This document shows, piece by piece, positions 27,994-37,256 of a DNA stretch of 64,000 bases. Source of the stretch: Sphingobacteriales bacterium (GTDB lineage: Bacteria > Bacteroidota > Bacteroidia > Sphingobacteriales > Sphingobacteriaceae). Under the pieces are notes generated by a model. That model was not told where the DNA came from. It worked only from the letters and a program-made list of their open reading frames with translations, and ran no database searches. The first letter of the stretch is position 1, and every line of letters begins with the position of its first letter. Both the position numbers and the translations under genes were made by a program. Location: NCBI GenBank assembly GCA_025353765.1, contig JANXOD010000016.1, positions 1 to 64,000 on the forward strand, given 5' to 3'.

Positions 27994-28779
27994 TTAATTT
28001 TTCACCGAAAATCTTTTCGGAACAGTAAATGGAAAATCAAGAACTTCATCAATTCCAATTTTAGTATATCGCAAATCTATCTGGATATTTTTATTTAAAG
28101 CCTGCGATTTTAAGTTAACCAAATGAGGAATTTCACGCCCGGAAACCGAGCTAAAATCTCCGTAATAAACCACTAGATTTTGGTTAGCATCCTCATCCTT
28201 TAAATTAGCCTGAAGCACTTTATTACGTTCATTAAGTTGAGTACTATACATTAAATTTTTTAACACTCCGCTTAATGTAGCCCGATTTCCCTGCATTACC
28301 AGTTCAGCTTTTTTGGTCACAAATTCTGAGATAGTATTACCAACCAGTATGGATTGTAAAGTACGAAAGTTGATTTGATCATTAGTAAACTCATAAATAT
28401 AGCTGAATGGCTTTTTGATGTAAATACCATCCATTCGGTTTAATATTTTTACACTATCAGGAGTAATAACAGCTCGGGCTACTTCTAATCCGGCAACAGC
28501 AGTTATGGATATCCATATCATCTGATCCTTTTTAATCCGGATATTCATGCTTACATCGTTGCTGTTATTATTAATATTCAAATCTGCTTTCGCCTTAATA
28601 GATATGGATTGAAAATCTGCCTGGCCTTTATTTATATCATCCAGTTTATCCTTTATATCTACTTTAATTACAGGAGCATTAGAAACGGAGGGGCCTAATA
28701 TTTCCTTATGGGCTTTGCAACTTATCATACCTAAGACTAAAAAAAATATCAGCGCTTTATTCCACATATTTTTTCTCAT
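27994..28779 (-). CDS. DUF4292 lipoprotein
   Basis: 261 residues with a lipobox LGMISCKAHK (Cys at about 21), so a membrane-anchored lipoprotein. The body is beta-rich with the pattern of the DUF4292 family, which is related in fold to LolA/LolB-type lipid-binding proteins (SISIKAKADLNINNN, AVAGLEVARAVITPDSV). An internal ATG (28767) gives MWNKALIFF and is also possible. The start overlaps the preceding TPR gene by 23 (or 11) bases, showing translational coupling. Function not established; lipoprotein handling is a guess. Confidence 0.82.
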   Translation of the reverse strand: MRKNMWNKALIFFLVLGMISCKAHKEILGPSVSNAPVIKVDIKDKLDDINKGQADFQSISIKAKADLNINNNSNDVSMNIRIKKDQMIWISITAVAGLEVARAVITPDSVKILNRMDGIYIKKPFSYIYEFTNDQINFRTLQSILVGNTISEFVTKKAELVMQGNRATLSGVLKNLMYSTQLNERNKVLQANLKDEDANQNLVVYYGDFSSVSGREIPHLVNLKSQALNKNIQIDLRYTKIGIDEVLDFPFTVPKRFSVKN

Positions 28780-30496
28780 TAATTTTATGATCTAACTGAT
28801 TTGATTTTGCACCCGCTGCTTTGGCTTTTTCCCATTGTTCAACAGCTTTATCTTTTTCCCCCAATTGATATATGATATCGCCGTAATGTTCTATTTGAAC
28901 TGCACTATTATTTTTATCGTGATTAATTGCTTTTTCTATCCAGTTACGTGCTTCTTCATACTTTTTTAAATGGAATAAGATCCAGGCATAAGTATCTTCT
29001 AAAGAAGCATTATTTGGGTCAAGCTGATTCGCATGCTTTGACATTTTTTCAGCCTTCTCTAAACTTTCACCTCTTAACGTTAAATAATAGGCATAATTGT
29101 TTAAGGCATAACTGTTGTCAGGATTAATCTCTAAAGCTTTTTCATAAGCCTGATCCGATTCTTTATAGCGTTTAAGTGCATTATACGAATCACCTAAACC
29201 AGAATATACCTGTTCCAATACTTCCTTATCTTCTGTTTCCAGGCCTGCTACTTGTTTAAAATAAGATACAGCCTGCTCATGTTTGTGAACTTGGGTATAA
29301 GCAATACCGGTATACAAATATAAAGGAGCCTGATTTGGAAATATGGCCAAAGCAGCATCGCCATCAATAATAGCCTGGTTAAAATTATTCTGATTAATAT
29401 CTATACGTAAGATCTGCTCCCATATTTGGTAAACCTGATCATTAAGTTTTAAGGCTTTACGATAGATTTCTTCTGCTTGGGGATACTTTTGTTCCTGGAA
29501 GAGTACATCGCCATAAACAGCGAAAGTTTTAGGCTCATCCGGATGCGTTTTTACCATAATAGACGCTAATTCATCTGCATAAGCCCTTGCTTCGGCATCC
29601 GCAAATAAAGGAAAAAACGAAAGCACAATACGCACCTCTTCATCCACACTTAAATTCGGATCAGTGAAAGCTACTTTTAATTCAACAAAGGCATCCGAAA
29701 AACGATTTAATTCTCTGTAATTATCAGCTAAGCCTAAACGGACCATCGCATTAGCCGGATCAATAATTTTTGCCTTTTGCAAAATACCAACAGCCTTATC
29801 ACGATTACCAGATTTGGCATATATCTCTGCTAAATTCAGGTAATTTCGTAAATCATTCGGGTTAGCCTGAATTTGTTTTTCTATTTCTGCCGCCACTTTA
29901 TCGGGCTTACCCTGCTGCATGAATGCACGTTGACGAGCTTCCAATAAATCGTCCGATAGCCCAAACTGCTGCTGAATAGCATCATAAACCACCAATGCAT
30001 CATTTGCTCTATTTTGAATGAGCAAAGCACTGGCCTTATCAAAATAATAATCTTCATTATCGGGGGATATTCTTATTAATTCATCAAAAACGGGCAGTAA
30101 TTGTGCAATATCATTCGTTTTTTTATAAATCTCTGCGAGTAAAGCCCAATACCAAATATTATCGGGAACAACAGTAACTGCATTTCGTACCAGGTGCTCT
30201 GCTTCTTTATCTTTATCCTGCAAATGATAAATATTGCCTAATTCATACATGGCAGCATCGTTAGCGGGATCTATTTGTATCACCTGTTTAAAATAATCAG
30301 CAGCTAGCTCATCATTTTGAATCATTTTTTCACGCAATCCGTCAAAGTAAAGTTGCTTTACCAAATTGCTATCTGCAAGACTCAAAACCTTACCGGTAAC
30401 AATAATGGCTTGCATTTTATTAGGCTTTACTTTTTGTGCAAAACAGGTCAAAACAGAAATTGTAAACAGGAAAAATAATATCGTGCTTCTATACAT
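28757..30496 (-). CDS. Tetratricopeptide repeat protein, exported
   Basis: 579 residues from ATG 30496. I discard the upstream extension because MYRSTILFFLFTISVLTCFAQ is a clean signal peptide or lipoprotein-like signal and the extension overlaps dut. The rest is tandem TPRs, for example NDAAMYELGNIYHLQDKDKEA, YNALKRYKESDQAYEKALEI and NPDNSYALNNYAYYL, about a dozen units. A periplasmic scaffold is likely. It starts 2 bases after dut and overlaps the DUF4292 gene; the pairing suggests a shared envelope function. Confidence 0.85.
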   Translation of the reverse strand: MYRSTILFFLFTISVLTCFAQKVKPNKMQAIIVTGKVLSLADSNLVKQLYFDGLREKMIQNDELAADYFKQVIQIDPANDAAMYELGNIYHLQDKDKEAEHLVRNAVTVVPDNIWYWALLAEIYKKTNDIAQLLPVFDELIRISPDNEDYYFDKASALLIQNRANDALVVYDAIQQQFGLSDDLLEARQRAFMQQGKPDKVAAEIEKQIQANPNDLRNYLNLAEIYAKSGNRDKAVGILQKAKIIDPANAMVRLGLADNYRELNRFSDAFVELKVAFTDPNLSVDEEVRIVLSFFPLFADAEARAYADELASIMVKTHPDEPKTFAVYGDVLFQEQKYPQAEEIYRKALKLNDQVYQIWEQILRIDINQNNFNQAIIDGDAALAIFPNQAPLYLYTGIAYTQVHKHEQAVSYFKQVAGLETEDKEVLEQVYSGLGDSYNALKRYKESDQAYEKALEINPDNSYALNNYAYYLTLRGESLEKAEKMSKHANQLDPNNASLEDTYAWILFHLKKYEEARNWIEKAINHDKNNSAVQIEHYGDIIYQLGEKDKAVEQWEKAKAAGAKSNQLDHKINEKKYVE

Positions 30497-30498
30497 AA

Positions 30499-30930
30499 TT
30501 ACAAACCTGTATGGCCATATCCTCCTGCACCGCGTACAGTTTCGGCTAATACGTTTACTTCTTCCCAATTTACCTGCTCATGCCTTGCTATAATCATTTG
30601 TGCAATACGGTCGCCATGCTTAATTTCAAAATCCACGTCCGAAAAGTTGATCAACAATATTTTAATTTCTCCCCGATAATCCGCATCAATGGTTCCCGGT
30701 GAATTAAGAATGCTAATACCATGTTTTAACGCCAATCCGCTACGTGGGCGAATTTGAGCTTCAAAACCTATCGGTAGCTCCATAAATAATCCGCTTGGAA
30801 TTAAGTTGCGCTCCATCGGTTTTAATACAATCGTTTCCAAAAGGTTTGCACGAATATCCATCCCTGCGGATGCTTCGGTTTCATATTTAGGCAAACTATT
30901 ATCTGATTTATTGATGATACGGATAGTCAT
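30499..30930 (-). CDS. dut: dUTP diphosphatase
   Basis: 143-residue trimeric dUTPase that hydrolyses dUTP to dUMP and pyrophosphate. Motifs are complete: AGMDIRA (motif 1), [12 protein letters not shown] (2), [13 protein letters not shown] with the catalytic Asp (3), GDRIAQMI (4) and [10 protein letters not shown] (5). Typical length. First gene of the leftward run dut-TPR-DUF4292-EnvC-like. Confidence 0.96.
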   Translation of the reverse strand: MTIRIINKSDNSLPKYETEASAGMDIRANLLETIVLKPMERNLIPSGLFMELPIGFEAQIRPRSGLALKHGISILNSPGTIDADYRGEIKILLINFSDVDFEIKHGDRIAQMIIARHEQVNWEEVNVLAETVRGAGGYGHTGL

Positions 30931-31046
30931 ATTATAGTATTGAGACTAAATTTAGATGCTATTTATGAGTATTTAAATCAAATATCAGCTTTAAATCTTT
31001 TCTTTTTCTATAAAATGCAATAATTATCCATACCTAATATACTGTC

Positions 31047-31235
31047 ATGTTAGATTTTATGGAGTACCCATACAACTGTATAATACCATCACTAAGCTTT
31101 ACGGAGTACCTATATAACTGTATACCGCCAACGCTAAATTTTACGGAGTACTCATACAATTGTATAATGCCATCGTTAAATTTTATGGAGTACTCATACA
31201 ACTGTATAATGCCATCGTTAGGTTTTACGGAGCTT
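31047..31235. repeat. 42-bp tandem repeat, about 4.5 copies
   Basis: GGAGTA/GGAGCT anchors occur at 31061, 31103, 31145, 31187 and 31229, exactly 42 bases apart. Units are imperfect; each contains a variant of ATACAACTGTATAAT, itself nearly palindromic. Because 42 is divisible by three and units lack stops, the array stays open in one frame on each strand. It fills the gap between dut and a flippase gene. Confidence 0.9.
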
Positions 31236-31300
31236 ATAGACAGTGTCTGCAACCTTTATTATTGCAGCCGCTAGATTCATAACTGCGTCCGCCGGATATC

Positions 31301-32800
31301 CTATTTCAAACCTAAAATCACTTTTAAATCTTTTCTTTCCATATAAAATGTAATGATAACAAATAACAGTAAAAGTCCATTTCCGATATAGATATTCCGG
31401 TTAAATAAAACAAAGGATATAAATACTAGGATTACTGAAGCTATAAGATAAGTGATGTTTTTCTTCAGATTATATGGTATTGGATAATTTTTATGGCCCA
31501 TCCAGTAGGATAAAACCATCATAGTTGCATAAGCTATTAAAGAAATCCAGGCAGATGCCATATAACTGTACTGAGGAATAAAGATCACATTCAAAACAAT
31601 GGTAAGTAAGGCCCCGATACCCGAAATATATAAACCAAAGCGGGTTTGATCGGATAGTTTATACCATATAGATAAATTCATATAAATACCCAGACTAACA
31701 TATCCGAATAAAAGAATAGGTACCACCCTCAATCCCGACCAGTAAATAGCCCGCTGCGCTTCATTACCTTTAATAAAGTATTTTAAAATATCAATATTAA
31801 CCACTAATGCAATAAAAATAAGGCATACCGCGATTACAAAATAATTCATAATGCGTGCGTATGTTTCCTTCGCATTTTTATTTTTAGAATGACTAAAAAA
31901 GAAAGGTTCTGCACCTAAGCGAAATGCCTGGATGAAAATGCTTAAAAATATAGCCAGTTTGCAACAAGCCCCATAAATCCCTACCTCTTGCTGACTGATC
32001 TCTTTCGGTAACAGGTTTCCCAAAAGTATTTTATCCAGGTTTTCGTTAATAATAAATGAAATATTAGCCACCAATACAGGCATACTATATAATAGCATTT
32101 CTTTAATGAGCTTGCCATCATACCGTAACTTAAGTTTTAAAAGCTCGGGTACTAAAAATAATAAAGTGATTAAACTGGCTGTCAGGTTAGAAATAAACAC
32201 ATACCCTATCCATTTAGGCTTATACCAACCGGCTAGAAGTTCAGCTCCCGGTCCATTGGATTTAATAAGGTATGGAATAAGATATAGAAATAAAAAGTTA
32301 AGGCCAATAAAGGTGAATATGTTAATGAGTTTAATTGTAGCATATCGTGTGGGCCTGCCATCAGCACGTAATTTGGCAAAAGGTATCACGGCCAATGCAT
32401 CAGCTACTAAAATATAAATGAAATATTTTACATACCGTGCAAAATCCGAGTTAACATCCTTCCCATGCTGCATCCATGCTGCAATATCATCTACAAAAAA
32501 AACGGTGAAAAGTAAAAATATAAAAGCAGCACTGGCTACCGCGATGAATGTATTGCTATAAACTTTCTCTTTATCATCCTCATATTTGTTTTGATAACGA
32601 AAGAAAGTAGTCTCCATTCCAAATGCAAGAACGGCATTAAGCATAGAAGCCCAACTATATAAATAAGTGAAAATACCATAAACTTTAGCTGCATATAATC
32701 TTACATATATGGGTGTAAGAATAAAATTAAGCAATCTTGCTATGATAGTACTTACACCGTAAATGGCCGTTTGTGTGGCGAATTTTTTAACGTTAGACAA
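31301..32800 (-). CDS. Oligosaccharide flippase family protein (Wzx/MATE-like)
   Basis: 499 residues with 12-14 membrane helices throughout, starting FATQTAIYGVSTIIARLLNF, the standard N-terminal helix of polysaccharide biosynthesis flippases, and GIYGACCKLAIFLSIFIQAFRLGAEPFF mid-protein. Such proteins move lipid-linked glycans across the inner membrane. Substrate unknown; no glycan genes are adjacent. Starts 29 bases after the acylphosphatase gene in the same direction. Confidence 0.88.
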   Translation of the reverse strand: MSNVKKFATQTAIYGVSTIIARLLNFILTPIYVRLYAAKVYGIFTYLYSWASMLNAVLAFGMETTFFRYQNKYEDDKEKVYSNTFIAVASAAFIFLLFTVFFVDDIAAWMQHGKDVNSDFARYVKYFIYILVADALAVIPFAKLRADGRPTRYATIKLINIFTFIGLNFLFLYLIPYLIKSNGPGAELLAGWYKPKWIGYVFISNLTASLITLLFLVPELLKLKLRYDGKLIKEMLLYSMPVLVANISFIINENLDKILLGNLLPKEISQQEVGIYGACCKLAIFLSIFIQAFRLGAEPFFFSHSKNKNAKETYARIMNYFVIAVCLIFIALVVNIDILKYFIKGNEAQRAIYWSGLRVVPILLFGYVSLGIYMNLSIWYKLSDQTRFGLYISGIGALLTIVLNVIFIPQYSYMASAWISLIAYATMMVLSYWMGHKNYPIPYNLKKNITYLIASVILVFISFVLFNRNIYIGNGLLLLFVIITFYMERKDLKVILGLK

Positions 32801-32829
32801 GTTTTGCTTTTATATATACGGGCTTAAAA

Positions 32830-33111
32830 TTACAGTGATTTCTTTTTTAGAATTTCAAAATTACGATAGTTTTTTACATCCGTTTCTGTGGTGTCTATTT
32901 TTTCTACTATCGCCTTATCAGAGCCTTTTTGGCAGAATTCTAAAAACAACTCTAAAGAAAAATCATCCCCTTCTGCTTCAATCAATACAGTACCATCATC
33001 TTGATTTGTTGCAAACCCTTTAATACCCAGCTGATCTGCAACTGCTTTAATGGTGGCCCTGTAAAAAACACCCTGTACCTTGCCACTTACTGTTATATTT
33101 AAATGTTTCAT
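32830..33111 (-). CDS. Acylphosphatase
   Basis: 93 residues from ATG 33111 (MKHLNITV); an upstream in-frame start would overlap the preceding gene and add nothing conserved. The family signature GKVQGVFYR with the catalytic Arg and GFATNQDDGTVLIEAEG with the catalytic Asn are both present. Hydrolyses carboxyl-phosphate bonds such as acetyl- or carbamoyl-phosphate. Lies 7 bases after the nitronate monooxygenase gene. Confidence 0.92.
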   Translation of the reverse strand: MKHLNITVSGKVQGVFYRATIKAVADQLGIKGFATNQDDGTVLIEAEGDDFSLELFLEFCQKGSDKAIVEKIDTTETDVKNYRNFEILKKKSL

Positions 33112-33118
33112 TAAAAAA

Positions 33119-34063
33119 TTAAAAATGCACCTCACTTATCTTTTGCTTTTGATCAAGAAACTCTTGCCATATTTCTTGTAATATTACTGCTGCTGGTTGT
33201 ATTTCATGAATAGCGACTGCAATCTGCCCAATTTCTAATTCCCCTTCGGTCATATCACCTTCAAACATTCCCTTCTTAGCACGACCACGGCCTAATAACT
33301 GTGTAAGCTCCTCGCGGTTGGCGCCTTTTAATTCGGCCTGCTCAACCAGTTTAAAAAATTCATTCTTTAATAACCTTACGGGGATTAATGATTTCATGCT
33401 GAGTTTGGTATCTCCTTCATCAGCATGAATAATTGCATTTTTAAAATTAAGATGGGCCGATGATTCCTCAGATGCTGCAAAACGTGATCCGATTTGAACA
33501 CCATCGGCACCTAAAGCAAAAGCAGCAAGCATAGATTTACCGCTTGCTATACCTCCAGCAGCAATAACCGGAATGCTTATAGCCTCTTTTATTAAAGGTA
33601 TTAAACATAAGGTAGTGGTCTCCTCTCGTCCGTTATGGCCGCCTGCCTCAAACCCTTCTGCAACAACTGCATCAGCCCCACTATCTTCTGCTTTTTTAGC
33701 AAATTTAGTATTGGCAATTACATGCACTACAGTAATATCCTTTTGTTTTAAATAGTTGGTCCAGATTGCAGGATTACCGGCAGAAGTGAAAACAGTTTTC
33801 ACCTTTTCATCTATGATGATCTGCATGATCTGATCAATCTCCGGATAGAGCAAAGGCACATTTACACCAAATGGTTTATTGGTAGCTTGTTTGCATTTCT
33901 GAATATGTTCTTGCAGAGTTTTCGGATGCATAGAACCTGCGCCGATTAAACCCAGACCGCCCGCATTAGAAACGGCCGACGCTAAACGCCAGCCGCTGCA
34001 CCAAACCATTCCGGCTTGTATAATAGGATAATTAATTCTGAATAATTTGTTAATTGGATTCAT
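33119..34063 (-). CDS. Nitronate monooxygenase (2-nitropropane dioxygenase/FabK-type flavoprotein)
   Basis: 314-residue FMN TIM-barrel protein. Starts INYPIIQAGMVWCSG, with AGGLGLIGAGS, VAEGFEAGGHNG and the FMN phosphate loop PVIAAGGIASG, ADGVQIGSRF. The family oxidises nitronates or, as FabK, reduces enoyl-ACP; sequence alone does not distinguish them. Followed closely by acylphosphatase and a flippase. Confidence 0.87.
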   Translation of the reverse strand: MNPINKLFRINYPIIQAGMVWCSGWRLASAVSNAGGLGLIGAGSMHPKTLQEHIQKCKQATNKPFGVNVPLLYPEIDQIMQIIIDEKVKTVFTSAGNPAIWTNYLKQKDITVVHVIANTKFAKKAEDSGADAVVAEGFEAGGHNGREETTTLCLIPLIKEAISIPVIAAGGIASGKSMLAAFALGADGVQIGSRFAASEESSAHLNFKNAIIHADEGDTKLSMKSLIPVRLLKNEFFKLVEQAELKGANREELTQLLGRGRAKKGMFEGDMTEGELEIGQIAVAIHEIQPAAVILQEIWQEFLDQKQKISEVHF

Positions 34064-34107
34064 TGCTGTAAAATTGAGCTTTTACAGTCACATGAGCAAC
34101 ACATTAC

Positions 34108-35283
34108 TTATAACAATTTTTTGACCTTCGATTCTGCGCTTAATGTAAAATCCTTTACGTCTGTTATTAAATTTAATCCCGGAGTTTTTCCTTCTTCAAT
34201 TGAACCGAAATCGCGATCTATTCCTAAAAATTTAGCTCCGTTAAGAGTTGCCCACTTAAGAGTTGTAAGAAGTGGAATAGATGGAAAATTCTTAGTTATA
34301 GTTTGAATTTCGGACAACATACAAAGCTTATCATTCGATGCAAGGCTATCTGTACCAATCGTAATATTAAAATCATCGAACATAAACATATCTACCTTAG
34401 GCAATCTGTTTTCTATATACAAATTTGCATTCGGGCAAAAACACCAGTTAATATCGCGGCCAAAACGACGAACAAAATATACATCCTTTAAACTGGTATA
34501 TGTATTATGAACAAGTAATATTTTTTTGCCTTTGGGAATTAATGGAATGATAGACTGCAAAGAATCACGAGCCTGTGGCTTATAAAATTCAATATCTAAA
34601 TTCATGTCTTTATAAAAATCAATGAACTCGCCGGATTTATACCTGTAAAATTTATTCTCCTCTTCACTTTCCTGATTGTGAATAGTTAACAAATTCTTTT
34701 CTTTATTACTATATTCCCGAATCTCTTTAAATAGTTCTTTACAAACCGAATAGGATGCATGCGGAGCGACAGAAGCTGCTAAAGGAGCAAATTGCCCTTT
34801 TAACTCTAATCCTTTATCAAATACCTCCTTTGCTTTTCCAGGTTCAAAACCTATAAGTTCCACAAATGTATGATAGTAGATAGAACTCTTAAGCTTAACC
34901 TCTTTTGATAAAGCATTGTTTACATTATCGCCAACAGCAACAATACCATTTTCAACCATGATTTTATCTGCCTTAACCATCGCCTCTACAACTTTCTTTT
35001 CGTCCGCTTTGCGTTCCGCCATAACAGACTTAATAAAAGAAATAAGGCCCTTATTTTTAGGAAATTTTTGATGTAAATGCGAAAGTTCTAAATGGCAGTG
35101 GGTATTTACAAAGCCTGGAACAATTATTCCTTTATGCTTTTCAATAGGCTCTATAATAGTGCTTGCGCTTTCTCTGTCATAAATCTTAATAATTTCGCCA
35201 CTTTCATTGACAGAAACAACACCTTCTTTGATTGGTTCTCCTGATACGGGTACCAAATAGTCTGCAGAAAAAAATTTTATCAT
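34108..35283 (-). CDS. Amidohydrolase family protein (nucleoside/aminofutalosine deaminase-like)
   Basis: 391 residues in the metal-dependent hydrolase superfamily: HxH in VNTHCHLELSH (about 59-69), a later metal His in TIHNQESEEE and the metal Asp in IGTDSLASND. The N- and C-terminal beta-sandwich segments (GVVSVNESGEIIKIY; IEEGKTPGLNLI) are typical of the MTA/SAH and aminodeoxyfutalosine deaminase branch. A menaquinone (futalosine) role is possible, but no mqn genes are nearby and I would not assign one. Divergent from rlmN. Confidence 0.82.
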   Translation of the reverse strand: MIKFFSADYLVPVSGEPIKEGVVSVNESGEIIKIYDRESASTIIEPIEKHKGIIVPGFVNTHCHLELSHLHQKFPKNKGLISFIKSVMAERKADEKKVVEAMVKADKIMVENGIVAVGDNVNNALSKEVKLKSSIYYHTFVELIGFEPGKAKEVFDKGLELKGQFAPLAASVAPHASYSVCKELFKEIREYSNKEKNLLTIHNQESEEENKFYRYKSGEFIDFYKDMNLDIEFYKPQARDSLQSIIPLIPKGKKILLVHNTYTSLKDVYFVRRFGRDINWCFCPNANLYIENRLPKVDMFMFDDFNITIGTDSLASNDKLCMLSEIQTITKNFPSIPLLTTLKWATLNGAKFLGIDRDFGSIEEGKTPGLNLITDVKDFTLSAESKVKKLL

Positions 35284-35450
35284 TATTCGTCTATAAAGAT
35301 CCCCAGAATCTTTGATGTTAAGTTTAATTGTTTAACGAATAGGCAGCGTTTAAAGTTACTATAAAATATTGTTTCTAATATAGTGCCACTTTTATCATTA
35401 TACAAAAAATAATAAATTAATTACTGATAGCTAACCTAAATCTTGAATTG

Positions 35451-35458
35451 TATCTTTG
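35451..35458 (+). promoter_or_regulatory. Candidate -7 element of rlmN
   Basis: TATCTTTG fits TAnnTTTG and ends 4 bases before the GTG start at 35463, giving an almost leaderless transcript. No TTTG at the right distance upstream. Confidence 0.45.
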
Positions 35459-35462
35459 CAAA

Positions 35463-36512
35463 GTGAGTAGCAGTTCAGCAAAAATAGATATCCGTAATTT
35501 ATCCATAGATAGCCTTAAACAGCATTTTATAGATATGGGGCAACCCGCCTTTAGAGCTAAGCAAGTGTATGATTGGCTATGGGCAAAATCTTGTACAAAT
35601 TTTGATGAAATGAGCAATGTACCAAAATTGTTACGTGAAAATCTAAAGAATGTGTATTTAATTAACAACATAAAAATTGACCAATCGCAGTTTAGTACCG
35701 ATAGAACAATTAAAAATACTTTTAAATTATATGATGGAAATATTATTGAGGGTGTCCTAATTCCTGCTACCGAAAGGATGACTGCATGCGTAAGTTCTCA
35801 GGTTGGTTGCAGTTTAACCTGCAAATTTTGCGCAACCGGCTATATGGAAAGAAAGCGCAACCTGAATCCTGATGAGATTTACGATCAGGTAGTATTGATT
35901 GATAAACAGGCGAAAGAAAACTACCTGATACCATTAACCAATATTGTGTACATGGGAATGGGTGAACCTTTATTAAATTATGCAAATGTGCTCAAATCTA
36001 TTGAGCGTATAACGGCAGAAGATGGCTTAAACATGGCAGCCAAACGCATTACGGTTTCAACAGCGGGTATAGCTAAAATGATTAAAAAGCTAGGTGATGA
36101 TCAGGTTCGTTTTAACCTGGCGCTATCATTACATGCTGCTAATGATGAAAAGCGAAATAAAATTATGCCTATTAATGAACAAAATTCTCTTAAGGCTCTT
36201 GCCGAAGCTTTAAAGTATTATTTTTCAAAAACAAAAAATCCTCTAACCTATGAATATATTGTTTTCGATGATTTCAATGATAGTTTGCAGGATGCTATAG
36301 AATTGGCCCAATTTTGTAAACATATTCCATGTAAAGTGAATATCATTGAATACAATCCCATATCATTTGCTAATTTTCAAAATGCGGCCATAGATAAAAT
36401 TGAAATTTTTGCAGATTACTTGAAAAAACAGGGAATTACAACTAATATCAGGCGTAGTAGGGGTAAAGATATTGATGCCGCCTGCGGGCAATTAGCTGTC
36501 AAAGAAAAATAG
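35463..36512 (+). CDS. rlmN: Dual-specificity 23S rRNA/tRNA adenine-C2 methyltransferase RlmN
   Basis: 349 residues from GTG 35463; a TTG at 35448 precedes the promoter-like TATCTTTG and is unlikely. Radical SAM enzyme that methylates A2503 of 23S rRNA and A37 of some tRNAs. The cluster motif is CSLTCKFCATGY (CxxxCxxC), and the methyl-transfer Cys is near the C-terminus (DIDAACGQLA). GMGEPLLNY binds SAM. comF follows 23 bases downstream on the same strand. Confidence 0.95.
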   Translation: MSSSSAKIDIRNLSIDSLKQHFIDMGQPAFRAKQVYDWLWAKSCTNFDEMSNVPKLLRENLKNVYLINNIKIDQSQFSTDRTIKNTFKLYDGNIIEGVLIPATERMTACVSSQVGCSLTCKFCATGYMERKRNLNPDEIYDQVVLIDKQAKENYLIPLTNIVYMGMGEPLLNYANVLKSIERITAEDGLNMAAKRITVSTAGIAKMIKKLGDDQVRFNLALSLHAANDEKRNKIMPINEQNSLKALAEALKYYFSKTKNPLTYEYIVFDDFNDSLQDAIELAQFCKHIPCKVNIIEYNPISFANFQNAAIDKIEIFADYLKKQGITTNIRRSRGKDIDAACGQLAVKEK

Positions 36513-36535
36513 TTCTATCTATAATTATCTACCAA

Positions 36536-37234
36536 ATGATTATAAAACGTGGTTATTTTCAAGATTTTATATCTTTATTTTTCCCCGAGCTTTGTGTGGG
36601 ATGCAATAAGAATTTGTTTAAAAATGAACACATTATTTGCACCAACTGCATTTACCATCTGCCTTATACCAATTTCCATGAAGATGATAAAAATAAAGTG
36701 GCCAAACAGCTTTGGGGGCGCTTTCCATTTGTTCAGGCGGGAGCTTATTTGTATTTCAGGAAGGGAAGTAAAGTGCAAAATATCATGCATCAGCTTAAGT
36801 ATAACAATAAGCCCGAAACCGGATTTAAAATGGGTGAACTTTATGGCCATTCATTAAAAAAATCGCCGAATTGGCAGCTGCCTGATATGATAATCCCGGT
36901 ACCTTTGCATCCTAAAAAATTAAAAAAACGCAGTTATAACCAAAGTGAATATATCGCTAATGGCATGGCTTCGGCACTAGAAATCCCGGTATTAACACAC
37001 CATTTGATACGTGCTGCAGATACATCAACACAAACTCGAAAATCCAGATTTGCCCGTTATGAAAATTTAAAAGAAGCATTTAAAATTAAAAATCCGGAAC
37101 AATTCCATCAAAAACATATACTTTTAGTTGATGATGTAATAACTACAGGCGCCACATTGGAATCATGCAGTTTAGTTTTGCTTGAGCTTGAAAACGTAAA
37201 AATTAGTATTGCTGCCATCGCTTTTGCAGAATAA
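36536..37234 (+). CDS. ComF family protein (phosphoribosyltransferase fold)
   Basis: 232 residues. The N-terminus has a zinc-finger-like CVGCNKNL...CTNC (about 20-37), then a PRTase domain with RSYNQSEYIANGMA and the PRPP loop LLVDDVITTGATLES near the end. ComF is tied to DNA uptake in competent bacteria, but in many genomes its role is untested. Situated between rlmN and a lipoprotein gene on the same strand. Confidence 0.9.
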   Translation: MIIKRGYFQDFISLFFPELCVGCNKNLFKNEHIICTNCIYHLPYTNFHEDDKNKVAKQLWGRFPFVQAGAYLYFRKGSKVQNIMHQLKYNNKPETGFKMGELYGHSLKKSPNWQLPDMIIPVPLHPKKLKKRSYNQSEYIANGMASALEIPVLTHHLIRAADTSTQTRKSRFARYENLKEAFKIKNPEQFHQKHILLVDDVITTGATLESCSLVLLELENVKISIAAIAFAE

Positions 37235-37256
37235 AATAATTTAAAGATTTATATTG

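Noticed and set aside
31047-31235. CRISPR array
   Set aside because: Units are directly contiguous with no unique spacers, and no cas genes are present.
31034-31274. Open frames of 72 and 75 codons on opposite strands
   Set aside because: They exist only because the 42-bp repeat period is a multiple of three; no start signals, no domain and repeated units only.
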